Origin: JACRLW01 sp046349595
Lineage (GTDB): Bacteria; Planctomycetota; UBA1135; UBA2386
Direction: 5' to 3'
DNA: 64,000 nucleotides
Assembly (NCBI GenBank): GCA_046349595.1
Contig: JAXMCA010000001.1
Coordinates: forward strand, 1,426,001-1,490,000
Part shown: one piece after another, positions 1 to 8,852 of the stretch
How positions within the stretch are numbered: the first letter of the stretch is position 1
Layout of the letters: every line of letters starts with the position of its first letter
Notes under the pieces: model-generated
Database searches by the model: none
Seen by the model: the letters and a program-made list of their open reading frames with translations, nothing else
What the model was told of the DNA's origin: nothing
Translations under genes and position numbers: made by a program

Positions 1-2
1 TG

Positions 3-695
3 GTGGCCATCGCCTTCGGCAAGGCGGCGTGGGGCGGGCTCGGACACAACCTGTTCAACCCGGCTCTGGTCGGCCGCGCCTTCCTGCAGGCCGCGTTCCC
101 GACCGCGATCACCACCTGGACGCCGCAGGGCGGCGGCTTCTTCGCGGTGCCGTCGACCACCTTCGCCTGGCCGCTGATGCACGCCACGCTGGACGGCTCC
201 ACCATGGCGACTCCGCTCGCGCGGATGAAGTTCGACCACGCGGCGACCGCGCTGCAGGCGCTGTGGAGCGGCGACGTGCCCGGTTCGCTCGGCGAGACCA
301 GCGCGCTCGTGATCCTGCTGTGCGGGCTGTGGCTCGGGCTGCGGCGCGCCTTCGACTGGCGCATCCCGGTGGCGATGCTCGGCAGCGCGCTGCTGTTCGC
401 GCTCGGGCTGTGGCTCTACGACGACACGCACTTCGCCTCGCCGCTCGCCGCGATCGCGTCCGGCGGTCTGCTGTTCGGCGCGGTGTTCATGGCCACCGAT
501 CCGGTCAGCTCGCCGGTCACGCCGCGCGGCGCCTGGCTGTTCGGCGCCGGCATCGGCTTCCTGGTGATCCTGATCCGTGCCTTCGGCGGACTGCCGGAGG
601 GCGTGATGTACGCGATCCTCCTGATGAACGCGGCGACGCCGCTGATCGAGCGCATCGCGCAGCCGCGCGCCTTCGGGCGCGAGAGGACGGCATGA
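3..695 (+). CDS. rnfD: RnfD, ion-translocating ferredoxin:NAD+ oxidoreductase subunit D (5' partial)
   Basis: Membrane subunit of the Rnf complex, which couples electron flow between ferredoxin and NAD+ to Na+ or H+ pumping. The frame is open to the left edge of the window. The first visible GTG is not the real start, because the segment GGLGHNLFNPA lies about 110 residues into full-length RnfD. Fragment residues 62-72 contain MATPL, matching the family site where FMN is attached to a Thr (here T70 of the fragment). Several hydrophobic segments follow, then the conserved FMATDPVSSP element and a C-terminal GVMYAILLMNA element. The stop overlaps the rnfG start as ATGA, so it is one operon. RnfC and RnfB would be expected upstream, outside the window. 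Confidence 0.93.
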   Translation: MAIAFGKAAWGGLGHNLFNPALVGRAFLQAAFPTAITTWTPQGGGFFAVPSTTFAWPLMHATLDGSTMATPLARMKFDHAATALQALWSGDVPGSLGETSALVILLCGLWLGLRRAFDWRIPVAMLGSALLFALGLWLYDDTHFASPLAAIASGGLLFGAVFMATDPVSSPVTPRGAWLFGAGIGFLVILIRAFGGLPEGVMYAILLMNAATPLIERIAQPRAFGRERTA

Positions 696-1360
696 CCGGC
701 ATCACGGCACCCCACGCGGCCGGGGCTTCGGCGCAACGTCTCGCCGGCACGCTCGGCGTGGCGGGCCTGCTGTCCGGCCTGATGCTCGTGCTCGCCTACG
801 AACTCACCCTGCCGCGCATCGAGCGCAACCATGCCGAGGCGCTCGAGCGCGCCGTGCTGCTGGTCGTGCCGCAGGCCAAGGCGATGCAGAAGCTGGTGTG
901 GCGCGACGGCGCATTGACGGTCGCCGACGGCAAGGAGTCCAAGGACACGCCCGCGATCTACGCGGCCTACGGCGAGGACGGCGGCTTCGTCGGCTACGCG
1001 ATCCCCGGCGCTGGACAGGGCTTCCAGGACGTGATCGAGCTGCTGTTCGGCTACGACCCGCGTGCCAGGAACATCGTCGGCTTCCGCGTGCTGCAGAGCC
1101 GCGAGACGCCGGGCCTCGGCGACAAGATCTACAAGGACGCCGACTTCCAGCGCAACTTCGAAGCGCTCGCGGTCGAGCCGCGCATCGTCGCGGTGAAGAA
1201 GGGCGCGCGTGCGCACCCCGGCGAGATCGACGCGATCACCGGCGCGACGATCAGCAGCAAGGCCGTGGTGAAGATCCTCAACGCCGCGTGCGGCGAGTGG
1301 CTCGCGCGCCTGCCCGCACCCGGCCAGGAACCACCGCTGAAGAAGGGAGAGCCGCGATGA
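692..1360 (+). CDS. rnfG: RnfG, FMN-carrying electron transfer subunit
   Basis: 222-residue subunit with one N-terminal membrane helix (about residues 18-38) and a periplasmic FMN-binding domain. The motif DAITGATISS at residues 180-189 contains the Thr (T186) that the flavin transferase ApbE modifies in this family. The segment RETPGLGDKI is also typical. Its length suits RnfG better than the longer NqrC. The ATG overlaps the rnfD stop, and its own stop overlaps rnfE as ATGA. No apbE gene lies in the window, so the flavin transferase must be encoded elsewhere. Confidence 0.95.
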   Translation: MTGITAPHAAGASAQRLAGTLGVAGLLSGLMLVLAYELTLPRIERNHAEALERAVLLVVPQAKAMQKLVWRDGALTVADGKESKDTPAIYAAYGEDGGFVGYAIPGAGQGFQDVIELLFGYDPRARNIVGFRVLQSRETPGLGDKIYKDADFQRNFEALAVEPRIVAVKKGARAHPGEIDAITGATISSKAVVKILNAACGEWLARLPAPGQEPPLKKGEPR

Positions 1361-2004
1361 TCGATCCGGAGAAGGGACGCACGGCGCTCGCCGAGTTCCA
1401 GAAGGGCATCTGGAAGGAGAACCCGATCTTCGTGCAGGTGCTGGGCATGTGCCCGACGCTGGCCGTCACCAACAGCGCGATCAACGCGCTGGCGATGGGG
1501 CTCGCGACCATGGCGGTGCTGATGGGCAGCAGCTCGGCGATCTCGGCCCTGCGCCGCGCGATCCCCAAGCAGGTGCGCATCTCGACCTACGTCGTGGTGA
1601 TCGCGACCTTCGTGACGGTCGCCGACTTCGTGCTGCAGGCGCTCGCTCCGGACGTCCACAAGGAGCTCGGCGCCTTCATCGCCCTGATCGTCGTCAACTG
1701 CCTGATCCTCGGCCGGGCCGAGGCCTTCGCCTCGAAGAACGGCGTGTGGTGGTCACTGTGCGACGCCGCCGGCATGGGGCTCGGCTTCACCATCGCGCTG
1801 CTGTGCATGGGCTCGCTGCGCGAGATCCTCGGCAATGGTTCGCTGTTCGGCGTCCAACTGCTCGGACCGCACTACGAACCCTGGGTCGTGATGATCCTCC
1901 CTCCCGGCGGCTTCATCATGCTCGGACTCATCCTGCTGGGCTTCGCCGCCGCACGCGAGCGCAAGGACCGCCGGCAGAAGGCGCAGGAGAAGGAGGCGGC
2001 GTGA
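1357..2004 (+). CDS. rnfE: RnfE, membrane subunit
   Basis: 215-residue multi-helix membrane protein of the RnfE/NqrD family. Recognisable elements are the NPIFVQVLGMCPTLAVTNS stretch near residues 21-40 and VNCLILGRAEAFAS near residue 115. The family has two inverted repeats, with RnfA as its structural partner, and the conserved Cys in each half helps hold the intramembrane 2Fe-2S cluster. The gene starts in the rnfG stop (ATGA) and its stop overlaps the rnfA start. The order D-G-E-A is that of Rnf operons. Confidence 0.95.
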   Translation: MIDPEKGRTALAEFQKGIWKENPIFVQVLGMCPTLAVTNSAINALAMGLATMAVLMGSSSAISALRRAIPKQVRISTYVVVIATFVTVADFVLQALAPDVHKELGAFIALIVVNCLILGRAEAFASKNGVWWSLCDAAGMGLGFTIALLCMGSLREILGNGSLFGVQLLGPHYEPWVVMILPPGGFIMLGLILLGFAAARERKDRRQKAQEKEAA

Positions 2005-2588
2005 TGCAGAACCTGCTGTGGATCTTCATCAGTGCCCTGGTCGTCAACAACTTCACGCTCTCGTACTTCCTCGGCCTGTGCCCCTTCTTCGGCGTGTCGA
2101 GCAAGCTGCAGACCGCGCTGCGCCTCGGCCTCGCCAGCACCTTCGTGATGGTGATCACCTCGATCAGCGCGTGGGCGCTCGAGCGCTTCGTGCTGGTGTA
2201 CGCGCCGTACCTGCGCCTGTTGGCCTTCATCCTGGTGATCGCCAGCGTGGTGCAGTTCGTCGAGATGGTGATCAAGAAGGTCAGCCCCGCGCTGTTCCGC
2301 GCGCTCGGCATCTACCTACCGCTGATCACCACCAACTGCGCGATCCTGGGCCTCGCGCTGTTCCAGCAGAGTCGCGGCTACGGCTTCCTCGAAGGCCTCG
2401 CCTTCGCACTCGGCGGCGGCGGCGGACTCACGCTGGCCCTGGTGCTGATGGCCGGCCTGCGCGAGGAGGCCGAACTGTCCGACATCCCCGCGGTGATGCG
2501 CGGCACCGCGCACAACCTCATCATCGCCGGCATCCTCTCGATGGCCTTCATGGGCTTCGCCGGCCTGTTCAGCGCGGCAGGTGCGTGA
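2004..2588 (+). CDS. rnfA: RnfA, membrane subunit
   Basis: 194-residue protein with about six membrane segments. Diagnostic stretches are VNNFTLSYFLGLCPFFGVS at the N-terminus and LPLITTNCAILGLALF near residue 105, each carrying one conserved Cys. In the family these Cys residues pair with those of RnfE around an iron-sulfur centre in the membrane. It starts inside the last codon of rnfE and ends in an overlap with the next small gene. No rnfB follows, so the operon probably has the B-C-D-G-E-A order, with B and C upstream. Confidence 0.95.
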   Translation: MQNLLWIFISALVVNNFTLSYFLGLCPFFGVSSKLQTALRLGLASTFVMVITSISAWALERFVLVYAPYLRLLAFILVIASVVQFVEMVIKKVSPALFRALGIYLPLITTNCAILGLALFQQSRGYGFLEGLAFALGGGGGLTLALVLMAGLREEAELSDIPAVMRGTAHNLIIAGILSMAFMGFAGLFSAAGA

Positions 2589-2788
2589 TGCTCAACGAAG
2601 TCCTCGCCATCCTCGGTCTCGGACTCGGCTGCGCCGCGTGGGTGATCGTGCAGCTCTGGATCGGCCGCCGCGATCCGGCGCAACCCGGCGTCGAGCGCAG
2701 CTGCGACGGCCACGGCGGCTGCGGTGGCGGCGGGCACTGCGAGGGCAAGGGGCGCGCGGGCGGCGGGGGTTCCTGCAGTCGGCATTGA
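2588..2788 (+). CDS. Small Cys/Gly-rich single-pass membrane protein at the end of the rnf operon
   Basis: 66-residue protein with one membrane helix (about residues 4-25) followed by a short soluble tail rich in Gly, His and Cys (Cys 39, 45, 51 and 63, plus Cys15 in the helix). The ATG overlaps the rnfA stop, so it is translated with the Rnf subunits. The arrangement recalls NqrM, the small Cys-containing maturation protein at the end of nqr operons, and also FeoB-associated Cys-rich proteins. I do not see enough sequence similarity to assign either. A role in delivering iron or maturing the intramembrane cluster of RnfA/RnfE is inference from position and Cys content. Confidence 0.75.
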   Translation: MLNEVLAILGLGLGCAAWVIVQLWIGRRDPAQPGVERSCDGHGGCGGGGHCEGKGRAGGGGSCSRH

Positions 2789-2894
2789 CGTCGGCGCGCT
2801 GATTGGCGTCGTTCGCTGCTCTCAGCCTCTCACGCTTCGGAGCCTCGGGCGAACCTGGAGCGCTTCAGCCGCCGCTGCGCAAGGCGGTGGATCC

Positions 2895-4556
2895 TCAGTT
2901 CCCCGACGAGGCCCCCGCACTGCGGCAGAAGCAGGAGCCGTGGTCGAGCTTGGTGTCGGCGTGCGCCCAGGCGACGGCGAAGCGTGCCTGCACCGCGTTC
3001 TGCTCGTCGAGTTTGCCCTGCTTGCCGAGGCACTCGCTGAGTCCGTGCAGCGACCAGCCGTTCTCCGGGTTGTGTGCGAGGTCGTCGCGGTAGACCTGTT
3101 CGGCTTCGGCGATCCGGCCCTGCTCGACCAGCAATGCGCCGAGCGCGTGGCGCACCGGCATCATCCAGGGTGACGGCTCGTCGTAGCGGAGGTCGTCTTC
3201 CATCTGCACGCCGCGGCGCAGGGTCGCGAAGGCGTCGTCGAACTTGCCCTCGCGGTAGAGGGTCTCGCCTTCGAGCACGGTTCGCGCGATGTCGATCACC
3301 GGCAACGCGTCGTTGATGCCGAATTTGGCCTTCTGGTCGACGCCCTTGGCTGTCGCCTCGAAGGCCTGCTGCTCGGCGCGGGCCTCGGCCACCTTGCCGG
3401 TCGCCGCGAAGGCCACGCCGCGCGCGTAGTGGCGCATGGTGTTGGCGAGTGGCAGGTTGTCGGCGTAGGCCGGGTAGGCGAGCAACTCGTCCCACTTGCC
3501 GAAGCGGACCAGCACGTGCAGTACGGCCGGAAGGTAGCCGTCGACGAAAGGGGCGAGCTCCGTGGTGGCGTTGGGAGGCAGATCTGCCACGAGATCATGG
3601 GCCGCGAGGCGCGCGATCTCGAAGCGGCCGCCGTACATCGCCGACCAGGCGCGGAAGTGATGGTTGTGGGTCAGGTAGAACAGGTAGAAGCTGGTCTCGG
3701 TGTGGCGCGCGAAGAAGGCGCGGTCGACCTCGACCGCACGTCGGTTGCACTCCTCGGCTTCGTAGTAGCGACCGAGCCGATGCAGGGTGTGTGCTGGCAT
3801 GTGCACCAGGTGGCCTGCACCCGGAGCGAGCGCGGCGAGGACGCGCGCCGACGGCAGGCCTTCCTCCGGATGCGGCGACGACTCCGTGACGTGGATCATG
3901 AAGTGGTGCGCGCCGGCGTGGTCGGGATGTTCGCGCAGCGTCGAGCGCAGCGTGGCGAGCGCATCGGCGACACCGGCCTTGGGCGAGCCGTCCTTCTCCC
4001 AGTAGTCCCAGGGTCGCGTGTTGAGGATCGCGTCGGCGTAGATCGCGGCGATGTCCGGATCGTGCGGGAACTGCTCGTGCGCCTTGCCCATCGCCGTGGC
4101 GAAGGCGGAATCGAGTGCGGCGCGATCGGCCTTCGAAGGATCCTCCGCGTAGCGCGTGAGCAGCGCATCGATCAGCGCGCGCTCCTCGCCGCTGGCCCTG
4201 GCATCGTGGGACTTCGCGGCCTGCGCCGCGGTCCACGCCGCCTTGGCGACCGCGGGGTCCTCGAGCGGGGCGTTGATGTTGGGGCCGAGCGCCCAGGCCT
4301 CGCCCCAGTAGGCGAGCGCGAAGTCGGGGTCGAGGCGCTGTGCGGTCTTGAAGCAGCGGATCGCCGCGTCGTGGTTGAAGCCGTAGGCCCACTGCAGACC
4401 GCGGTCGAAGAACTGCTTCGCCTCGGGAGACGAGGTGGTGGCGGGGCGGCTGTAGGCGCCGACGAAATCGGTGTCGTTGGAGACCGAGCGATCGCCCTGC
4501 GACGCGCAGGCGGACAGCGCGGCGAGCAGGGCCGCGGCGAGGGGAGTCTTGTGCAT
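2895..4556 (-). CDS. TPR-repeat lipoprotein
   Basis: 553-residue exported protein. The N-terminus is a lipoprotein signal with lipobox LSAC (Cys17), followed by many tetratricopeptide-like helical pairs, for example GFNHDAAIRCFKTAQRLDP near residue 58. It belongs to a broad family of long bacterial TPR proteins annotated only as such. No catalytic motif is seen. It is convergent with the rnf operon across a gap of about 100 bases and diverges from deoA. A scaffold role in the periplasm or outer membrane is inference. Confidence 0.85.
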   Translation of the reverse strand: MHKTPLAAALLAALSACASQGDRSVSNDTDFVGAYSRPATTSSPEAKQFFDRGLQWAYGFNHDAAIRCFKTAQRLDPDFALAYWGEAWALGPNINAPLEDPAVAKAAWTAAQAAKSHDARASGEERALIDALLTRYAEDPSKADRAALDSAFATAMGKAHEQFPHDPDIAAIYADAILNTRPWDYWEKDGSPKAGVADALATLRSTLREHPDHAGAHHFMIHVTESSPHPEEGLPSARVLAALAPGAGHLVHMPAHTLHRLGRYYEAEECNRRAVEVDRAFFARHTETSFYLFYLTHNHHFRAWSAMYGGRFEIARLAAHDLVADLPPNATTELAPFVDGYLPAVLHVLVRFGKWDELLAYPAYADNLPLANTMRHYARGVAFAATGKVAEARAEQQAFEATAKGVDQKAKFGINDALPVIDIARTVLEGETLYREGKFDDAFATLRRGVQMEDDLRYDEPSPWMMPVRHALGALLVEQGRIAEAEQVYRDDLAHNPENGWSLHGLSECLGKQGKLDEQNAVQARFAVAWAHADTKLDHGSCFCRSAGASSGN

Positions 4557-4660
4557 GGGGCGGACCTCGGGCGGGATTCTGCGCTGTGGCGCTGCCGGGC
4601 GCCAATCGCGGGCTCCGGATGCCGCTTTGCGCCCGCGGCAGACCCTGCGACGCTTCCGCC

Positions 4661-5980
4661 ATGCAGCACCACCCCGCCCGGTTGAACCAGAAGAAGCGCG
4701 ACGGCGGCGCCCTCGACCGCGAGGAGATCCGCGACTTCGTCGCCGGCGTCGTCGACGGCTCGCTCGGCGATGCCCAGCTCGGCGCGATGCTGATGGCGAT
4801 CTGCTGCCGCGGCATGGATGCCGAGGAGACCGCGCAGCTCACGCTCGCGATGCGGGACTCGGGGACCGTCCTCGACCTGTCGTCGATCGAGGGGAGGAAG
4901 GTCGACAAGCACAGCACCGGAGGCGTCGGCGACAAGGTCAGCCTGTGCCTCGCACCGCTGGTCGCGGCGTGCGGAGTTCCGGTGCCGATGATCTCCGGAC
5001 GCGGCCTCGGTCACACCGGCGGCACCATCGACAAGCTGCACGCGATCCCCGGCTTCCGCACCGACCTGCAACCCGAGGAGATGATCGCGGTGCTGCGCGA
5101 GTGCGGCTTCGCGATGGCGGGGGCGAGCACCTCGATCGCGCCGGCCGACAAGCGGATGTATGCGACGCGCGACATCAGCGGCACCGTGGAATCGATCCCC
5201 TTGATCACCTCGTCGATCCTCAGCAAGAAGCTCGCGGAGGGCATCGACGGGCTGGTGATGGACGTCAAGTGCGGCCGCGCGGCCTTCATGAAGGACCATC
5301 GCAGCGCGCGCACGCTCGCGGAGAACCTGGTCCGCGTCGGCACCGCGGCCGGCGTGAGGGTGACGGCGCTGATCACCGACATGGATCGCCCGCTCGGACG
5401 TGCGATCGGCAACCACATCGAGGTGCTCGAGGCGGCGCAGGTGCTCAAGGGCCAGGGGCCGCCGGACCTGCGGGAGATCACGCTCGCGCTCGGCGTGGAG
5501 ATGCTGCTGCTCGCCGGCGAGGAGTACCCGGCCCGCGCGCGCGCGAAGCTCGAGCTCGCCATCGACAGCGGGCGCGCGCTCGCGAAGCTGCGCCACAACG
5601 TGAAGCGGCAGGGTGGCGACCCGCGCTTCCTCGACGAACCGAAGGCGCTCGGCGCCGCACCGGTCCGGCTCGGCGTCGCCAGCCCGCGCGACGGCTTCAT
5701 CGTCGACATCGACCCGCTGGCGCTCGGGCTGTGCGCGATGGACCTCGGCGCGGGCCGCAAGCAGCCGCAGGACGACGTCGATCCGCACGTCGGCATCATG
5801 CTGATCGAGCAGTGCGGTGCGCAGGTGAAGAAGGGACAGCCGCTGGCGATCGTGCTGGCGCGTTCGCAGGAGGAGGCCAATGCCGCGCTGCCGCGCGTGC
5901 TCGACGCGATCCGCATCGACGACGCGGCACTGGCGACCCGTCCGCTGGTGCTGGAGCGCCTGACCGCGGAGGACCTGTGA
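4661..5980 (+). CDS. deoA: Thymidine / pyrimidine-nucleoside phosphorylase
   Basis: 439-residue enzyme of nucleoside salvage, cleaving thymidine or other pyrimidine nucleosides with phosphate to base and (deoxy)ribose 1-phosphate. The glycosyltransferase family 3 fold is shown by KHSTGGVGDK at residues 83-92, the signature SGRGLGHTGGTIDKL at 112-126, and the substrate-site segment around SILSKKLAEG. The ATG at 4661 gives the normal family N-terminus; an upstream ATG at 4586 would add a non-conserved, Arg/Cys-rich extension. The stop overlaps the next gene as GTGA. With nupC and a purine phosphorylase at 11.7-13.9 kb it forms a split salvage set. Confidence 0.93.
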   Translation: MQHHPARLNQKKRDGGALDREEIRDFVAGVVDGSLGDAQLGAMLMAICCRGMDAEETAQLTLAMRDSGTVLDLSSIEGRKVDKHSTGGVGDKVSLCLAPLVAACGVPVPMISGRGLGHTGGTIDKLHAIPGFRTDLQPEEMIAVLRECGFAMAGASTSIAPADKRMYATRDISGTVESIPLITSSILSKKLAEGIDGLVMDVKCGRAAFMKDHRSARTLAENLVRVGTAAGVRVTALITDMDRPLGRAIGNHIEVLEAAQVLKGQGPPDLREITLALGVEMLLLAGEEYPARARAKLELAIDSGRALAKLRHNVKRQGGDPRFLDEPKALGAAPVRLGVASPRDGFIVDIDPLALGLCAMDLGAGRKQPQDDVDPHVGIMLIEQCGAQVKKGQPLAIVLARSQEEANAALPRVLDAIRIDDAALATRPLVLERLTAEDL

Positions 5981-6306
5981 ACTGGGCGATCCTGGTCGTC
6001 GCCGGGCTGTTCGAGACCGCCTGGGCGATCGGACTGAAGATGTCCGACGGCTTCACCCGTCCGCTCGCCTCGGTGTTCACGGTGATCGCGCTCGCGCTGA
6101 GCATGCTGCTGCTCGGCATCGCCGTGCGCAGCCTTCCGATCGGCACCGCCTATGCGGTCTGGGTCGGCATCGGCACGCTCGGCGCGGCGATCCTCGGCGT
6201 GGCGGTGCTCGGCGAATCGATCTCGGTGGCGCGCGGTTGCTTCCTCGCGCTGCTGCTGGTGGCGATCGTCGGACTCAAGCTCACCACGCCGGGGCCGACG
6301 ACCTGA
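5977..6306 (+). CDS. sugE: Small multidrug resistance family exporter, SugE/Gdx type
   Basis: 109-residue protein with four membrane helices. The N-terminal segment VVAGLFETAWAIGLK carries the central membrane Glu that binds the cation in the SMR family. The VWVGIGTLGAAILG stretch is of the SugE/Gdx subtype, whose known members export guanidinium. The GTG start overlaps the deoA stop as GTGA, so it is co-translated with a nucleoside phosphorylase. The link between the two functions is unclear. I found no guanidine riboswitch-like leader, as expected for an internal operon gene. Confidence 0.9.
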   Translation: MNWAILVVAGLFETAWAIGLKMSDGFTRPLASVFTVIALALSMLLLGIAVRSLPIGTAYAVWVGIGTLGAAILGVAVLGESISVARGCFLALLLVAIVGLKLTTPGPTT

Positions 6307-6310
6307 GCGC

Positions 6311-7519
6311 TCACATCCGCGCCACGTAGTCCTCGACGATGCGCTGGAAGTCCTGCGCGAGGTGCGCGCCCTCCAGCGTCGCGATCTTCTCGCCGTCGAC
6401 GTATACCGGCGCACGCGGCGCTTCGCCGGTGCCGGGCAATGAGATGCCGATGTGCGCGGCCTTGCTCTCGCCGGGTCCGTTGACGACGCAGCCCATCACC
6501 GCGACCTGCAACTTCGCGACCTGCGGCTTCTGCTTGCGCCAGATCGGCATGCGCTCGTGGAGGAAGCGCTCGATCGACTGCGCGAGCTCCTGGAACAGCG
6601 TGCTGGTGGTGCGGCCGCAACCGGGACAGGCGGTGACCTGCGGCAGGAAGGGCCGGATGTCGAGCGACTGCAGGATCTGCTGCGCGACGCGGACCTCCTC
6701 GGTGCGCGGGTCGCCGGGGCGCGGCGTGAGCGACACGCGGATCGTGTCGCCGATGCCTTCCTGCAGCAGCAGCGACAGCGCGGCGGTCGAGGCGACGATG
6801 CCCTTGGTGCCCATGCCCGCCTCGGTGAGACCGAGGTGCAGCGCGTGGTCGGTGGCCGCGGCGAGCTTGCGGTAGACGTCGACCAGCGCCTGCACGCGGC
6901 TGATCTTGCAGGAGATCACGATGTGGTCGGGCGGCAGGCCGAGTTCGACCGCGGCCCGCGCGGACTGCACCGCGCTCTCGACCATCGCGTCGCCGAGGAT
7001 CTCCTCGGCGTCCTTCGGTTCCGCGGCGCGCGCATTGCGGTCCATCAGGCGCGCCAGCACTTCCTGGTCGAGCGAGCCCGCGTTCACGCCGATGCGCACC
7101 GGGCGATCGTGTTCCTTCGCGACCTCGATCATGGTCGCGAAGTTGCGGTCGTGGCTGTTGCCCTTGCCGACGTTGCCGGGGTTGATGCGGTACTTGTCGA
7201 GCGCGCGGGCGCAGTCCTCGAACTCGCGCAGCAGCAGGTGGCCGTTGTAGTGGAAGTCGCCGACCAGCGGGACGTCGACACCGCGGTCCTCGAGTCGCTT
7301 GCGGATCTCGGGGACGGCGGCCGCCGCTTCGCGCGTGTTCACCGTGATCCGCACGATCTCGGATCCCGCGTTGAACAGCTCGGCGACCTGCTGGGCGGTC
7401 GCGACCGCGTCGGCGGTGTCGGTGTTGGTCATCGATTGGACGACGACCGGAGCACCGCCGCCGACGACGACCTTGCGGACCTGGACCGGGATGGTGTTGC
7501 GACGCGACCGGCTGGACAT
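6311..7519 (-). CDS. ispG: 4-hydroxy-3-methylbut-2-enyl diphosphate synthase (flavodoxin/ferredoxin type)
   Basis: 402-residue enzyme of the MEP isoprenoid pathway that converts MEcPP to HMBPP using a 4Fe-4S cluster. The N-terminal TIM-barrel part shows VQSMTNTDTADAVAT and RITVNTREAA. The cluster-binding part has CPGCGRT near residue 300 and MGCVVNGPGE near residue 335, giving the three Cys and one Glu ligands. Length is normal for the compact bacterial form. It is convergent with sugE, four bases apart. A TAGACT hexamer 11 bases upstream of the ATG is a likely -10 element. Confidence 0.96.
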   Translation of the reverse strand: MSSRSRRNTIPVQVRKVVVGGGAPVVVQSMTNTDTADAVATAQQVAELFNAGSEIVRITVNTREAAAAVPEIRKRLEDRGVDVPLVGDFHYNGHLLLREFEDCARALDKYRINPGNVGKGNSHDRNFATMIEVAKEHDRPVRIGVNAGSLDQEVLARLMDRNARAAEPKDAEEILGDAMVESAVQSARAAVELGLPPDHIVISCKISRVQALVDVYRKLAAATDHALHLGLTEAGMGTKGIVASTAALSLLLQEGIGDTIRVSLTPRPGDPRTEEVRVAQQILQSLDIRPFLPQVTACPGCGRTTSTLFQELAQSIERFLHERMPIWRKQKPQVAKLQVAVMGCVVNGPGESKAAHIGISLPGTGEAPRAPVYVDGEKIATLEGAHLAQDFQRIVEDYVARM

Positions 7520-7530
7520 GCGGGGCGGAG

Positions 7531-7536
7531 AGTCTA
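7531..7536 (-). promoter_or_regulatory. Putative -10 element of ispG
   Basis: Minus-strand TAGACT ends 11 bases before the ispG ATG. The same hexamer precedes miaB at 62134-62139. No good -35 is visible. Confidence 0.45.
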
Positions 7537-7623
7537 GCAGAGGTTCGGCGGTGTCCGCTGCGGCTCATGGATCGGGTCGGAGCCCGGCGATTCGAAGAGT
7601 CTCGACCGTGGCGCACCCGCTGC

Positions 7624-7629
7624 TAAGGT
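7624..7629 (+). promoter_or_regulatory. Putative -10 element of the MFS/EamA operon
   Basis: TAAGGT lies 14 bases before the ATG at 7644 and fits the TAnnnT pattern seen upstream of many genes here. It implies a leader of under ten bases. Confidence 0.4.
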
Positions 7630-7643
7630 CCGCCCTCTGGCCG

Positions 7644-8852
7644 ATGACGGGCTCTCCGACGACGGGTGCGGCACAGGACCGCGTGTTCACCGGTGCACCG
7701 GCACGCGTGCTGGGTTTCTGCGCGCTCGGCTGGATCTTCGACTTCCACGACCTGGTGCTGTTCGCCTTCGTCAAGGAGGCCCTGCGCGGCGAGCTCTCCC
7801 TGTCGACGGCGCAGCTCGCCTGGGTCGACGGCATCACCTTCGCGGCGGCGGCGCTCGGCGGCGTGCTCGCCGGACGTCTCGCCGACCGTCGCGGGCGTCG
7901 TCGGGTGATGTCGCTCAGCATCCTGTTGTTCTCCACGGGAGCGCTGTTGACCTCCACTGCCGATGGCTTCGTCTCCCTCGCCCTCGCGCGCTTCGTCACC
8001 GGGCTCGGCGTCGGCGGCGAGTGGGGAGTCGGTCATGCTGCGGTGGCCGAGAGCTATCCGCCTTCCCTGCGGCAGAGGGCCGCGGCGGTGCTGCAGGCAG
8101 CATCTCCGGTCGGTCTCGCTCTCGCTGCGCTGAGCGGATGTCTGCTCGCACCGCACATCGGCTGGCGCGCGGTCTTCGCGTGGTCCGCGCTCCCCGCGGG
8201 GCTGGTGTGCATGGCACGCTGGGCGATGCCGCACGAGGACGCACCGCGAAGCGCGCAACCGACGCCCTTGCGTGCGCTGTGGGACCCGGCACACCTCGCG
8301 ATCAGCGCGCGGCTCCTTTGCGTGCTCGTCCTGCACATGACCGGCTTCTGGTGCTGCTTCGCCTGGCTGCCGAGTCTGCTGCTGCGCGAGGGCGGTGCGA
8401 GCGCGGGATTCGTCGCCGGATTCCACGTCGCGCTCGCGGTCGCGCAGATCGTCGCCGATCTGGTGTTCGCACCGCTCGCCCTGCGCTTCGGGCGACGCCG
8501 CACCTTCGTCGGTCTGTGCACGATCTCTGCGATCGGCCTCGCCGTGATCGCCGTCGCCTTCGCCACCTTGCGCGGCAGCCTGCTGCTCAGCGGTGCCGCG
8601 TTGTGCTGTGTCGGTCTCGGCTCCGGTACCTGGTCGGCCTTCGGCACCTGGTTCGCCGACCATTATGGACGTGAGCTGCGCGCGACGGCGGCGAGCACGC
8701 TCTACAACCTCGGGCGCGGTTCGCAATTGATCGCGCAGCCGCTGCTCGCCGCGGCGGCTGCGGCCACCGGAACGCTCGCCGTCGGACTGTGGGTCGGCGT
8801 CGCCTGTGCACTGGGTTCCGCCGCACTCGCTCCCCGGGAGGCGAGGGCATGA
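7644..8852 (+). CDS. Major facilitator superfamily transporter
   Basis: 402-residue, twelve-helix transporter. The loop after helix 2 has the MFS signature GRLADRRGRRR, and helix 4 contains ARFVTGLGVGGEWGVG, as in the sugar/aromatic-acid:H+ symporter branch. Helix 1 has an Asp-rich FDFHDLVLF segment. The ATG at 7644 is chosen because upstream in-frame codons overlap ispG and its promoter and add a non-membrane tail. The stop overlaps the EamA gene as ATGA. The substrate cannot be read from sequence. Confidence 0.9.
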   Translation: MTGSPTTGAAQDRVFTGAPARVLGFCALGWIFDFHDLVLFAFVKEALRGELSLSTAQLAWVDGITFAAAALGGVLAGRLADRRGRRRVMSLSILLFSTGALLTSTADGFVSLALARFVTGLGVGGEWGVGHAAVAESYPPSLRQRAAAVLQAASPVGLALAALSGCLLAPHIGWRAVFAWSALPAGLVCMARWAMPHEDAPRSAQPTPLRALWDPAHLAISARLLCVLVLHMTGFWCCFAWLPSLLLREGGASAGFVAGFHVALAVAQIVADLVFAPLALRFGRRRTFVGLCTISAIGLAVIAVAFATLRGSLLLSGAALCCVGLGSGTWSAFGTWFADHYGRELRATAASTLYNLGRGSQLIAQPLLAAAAAATGTLAVGLWVGVACALGSAALAPREARA

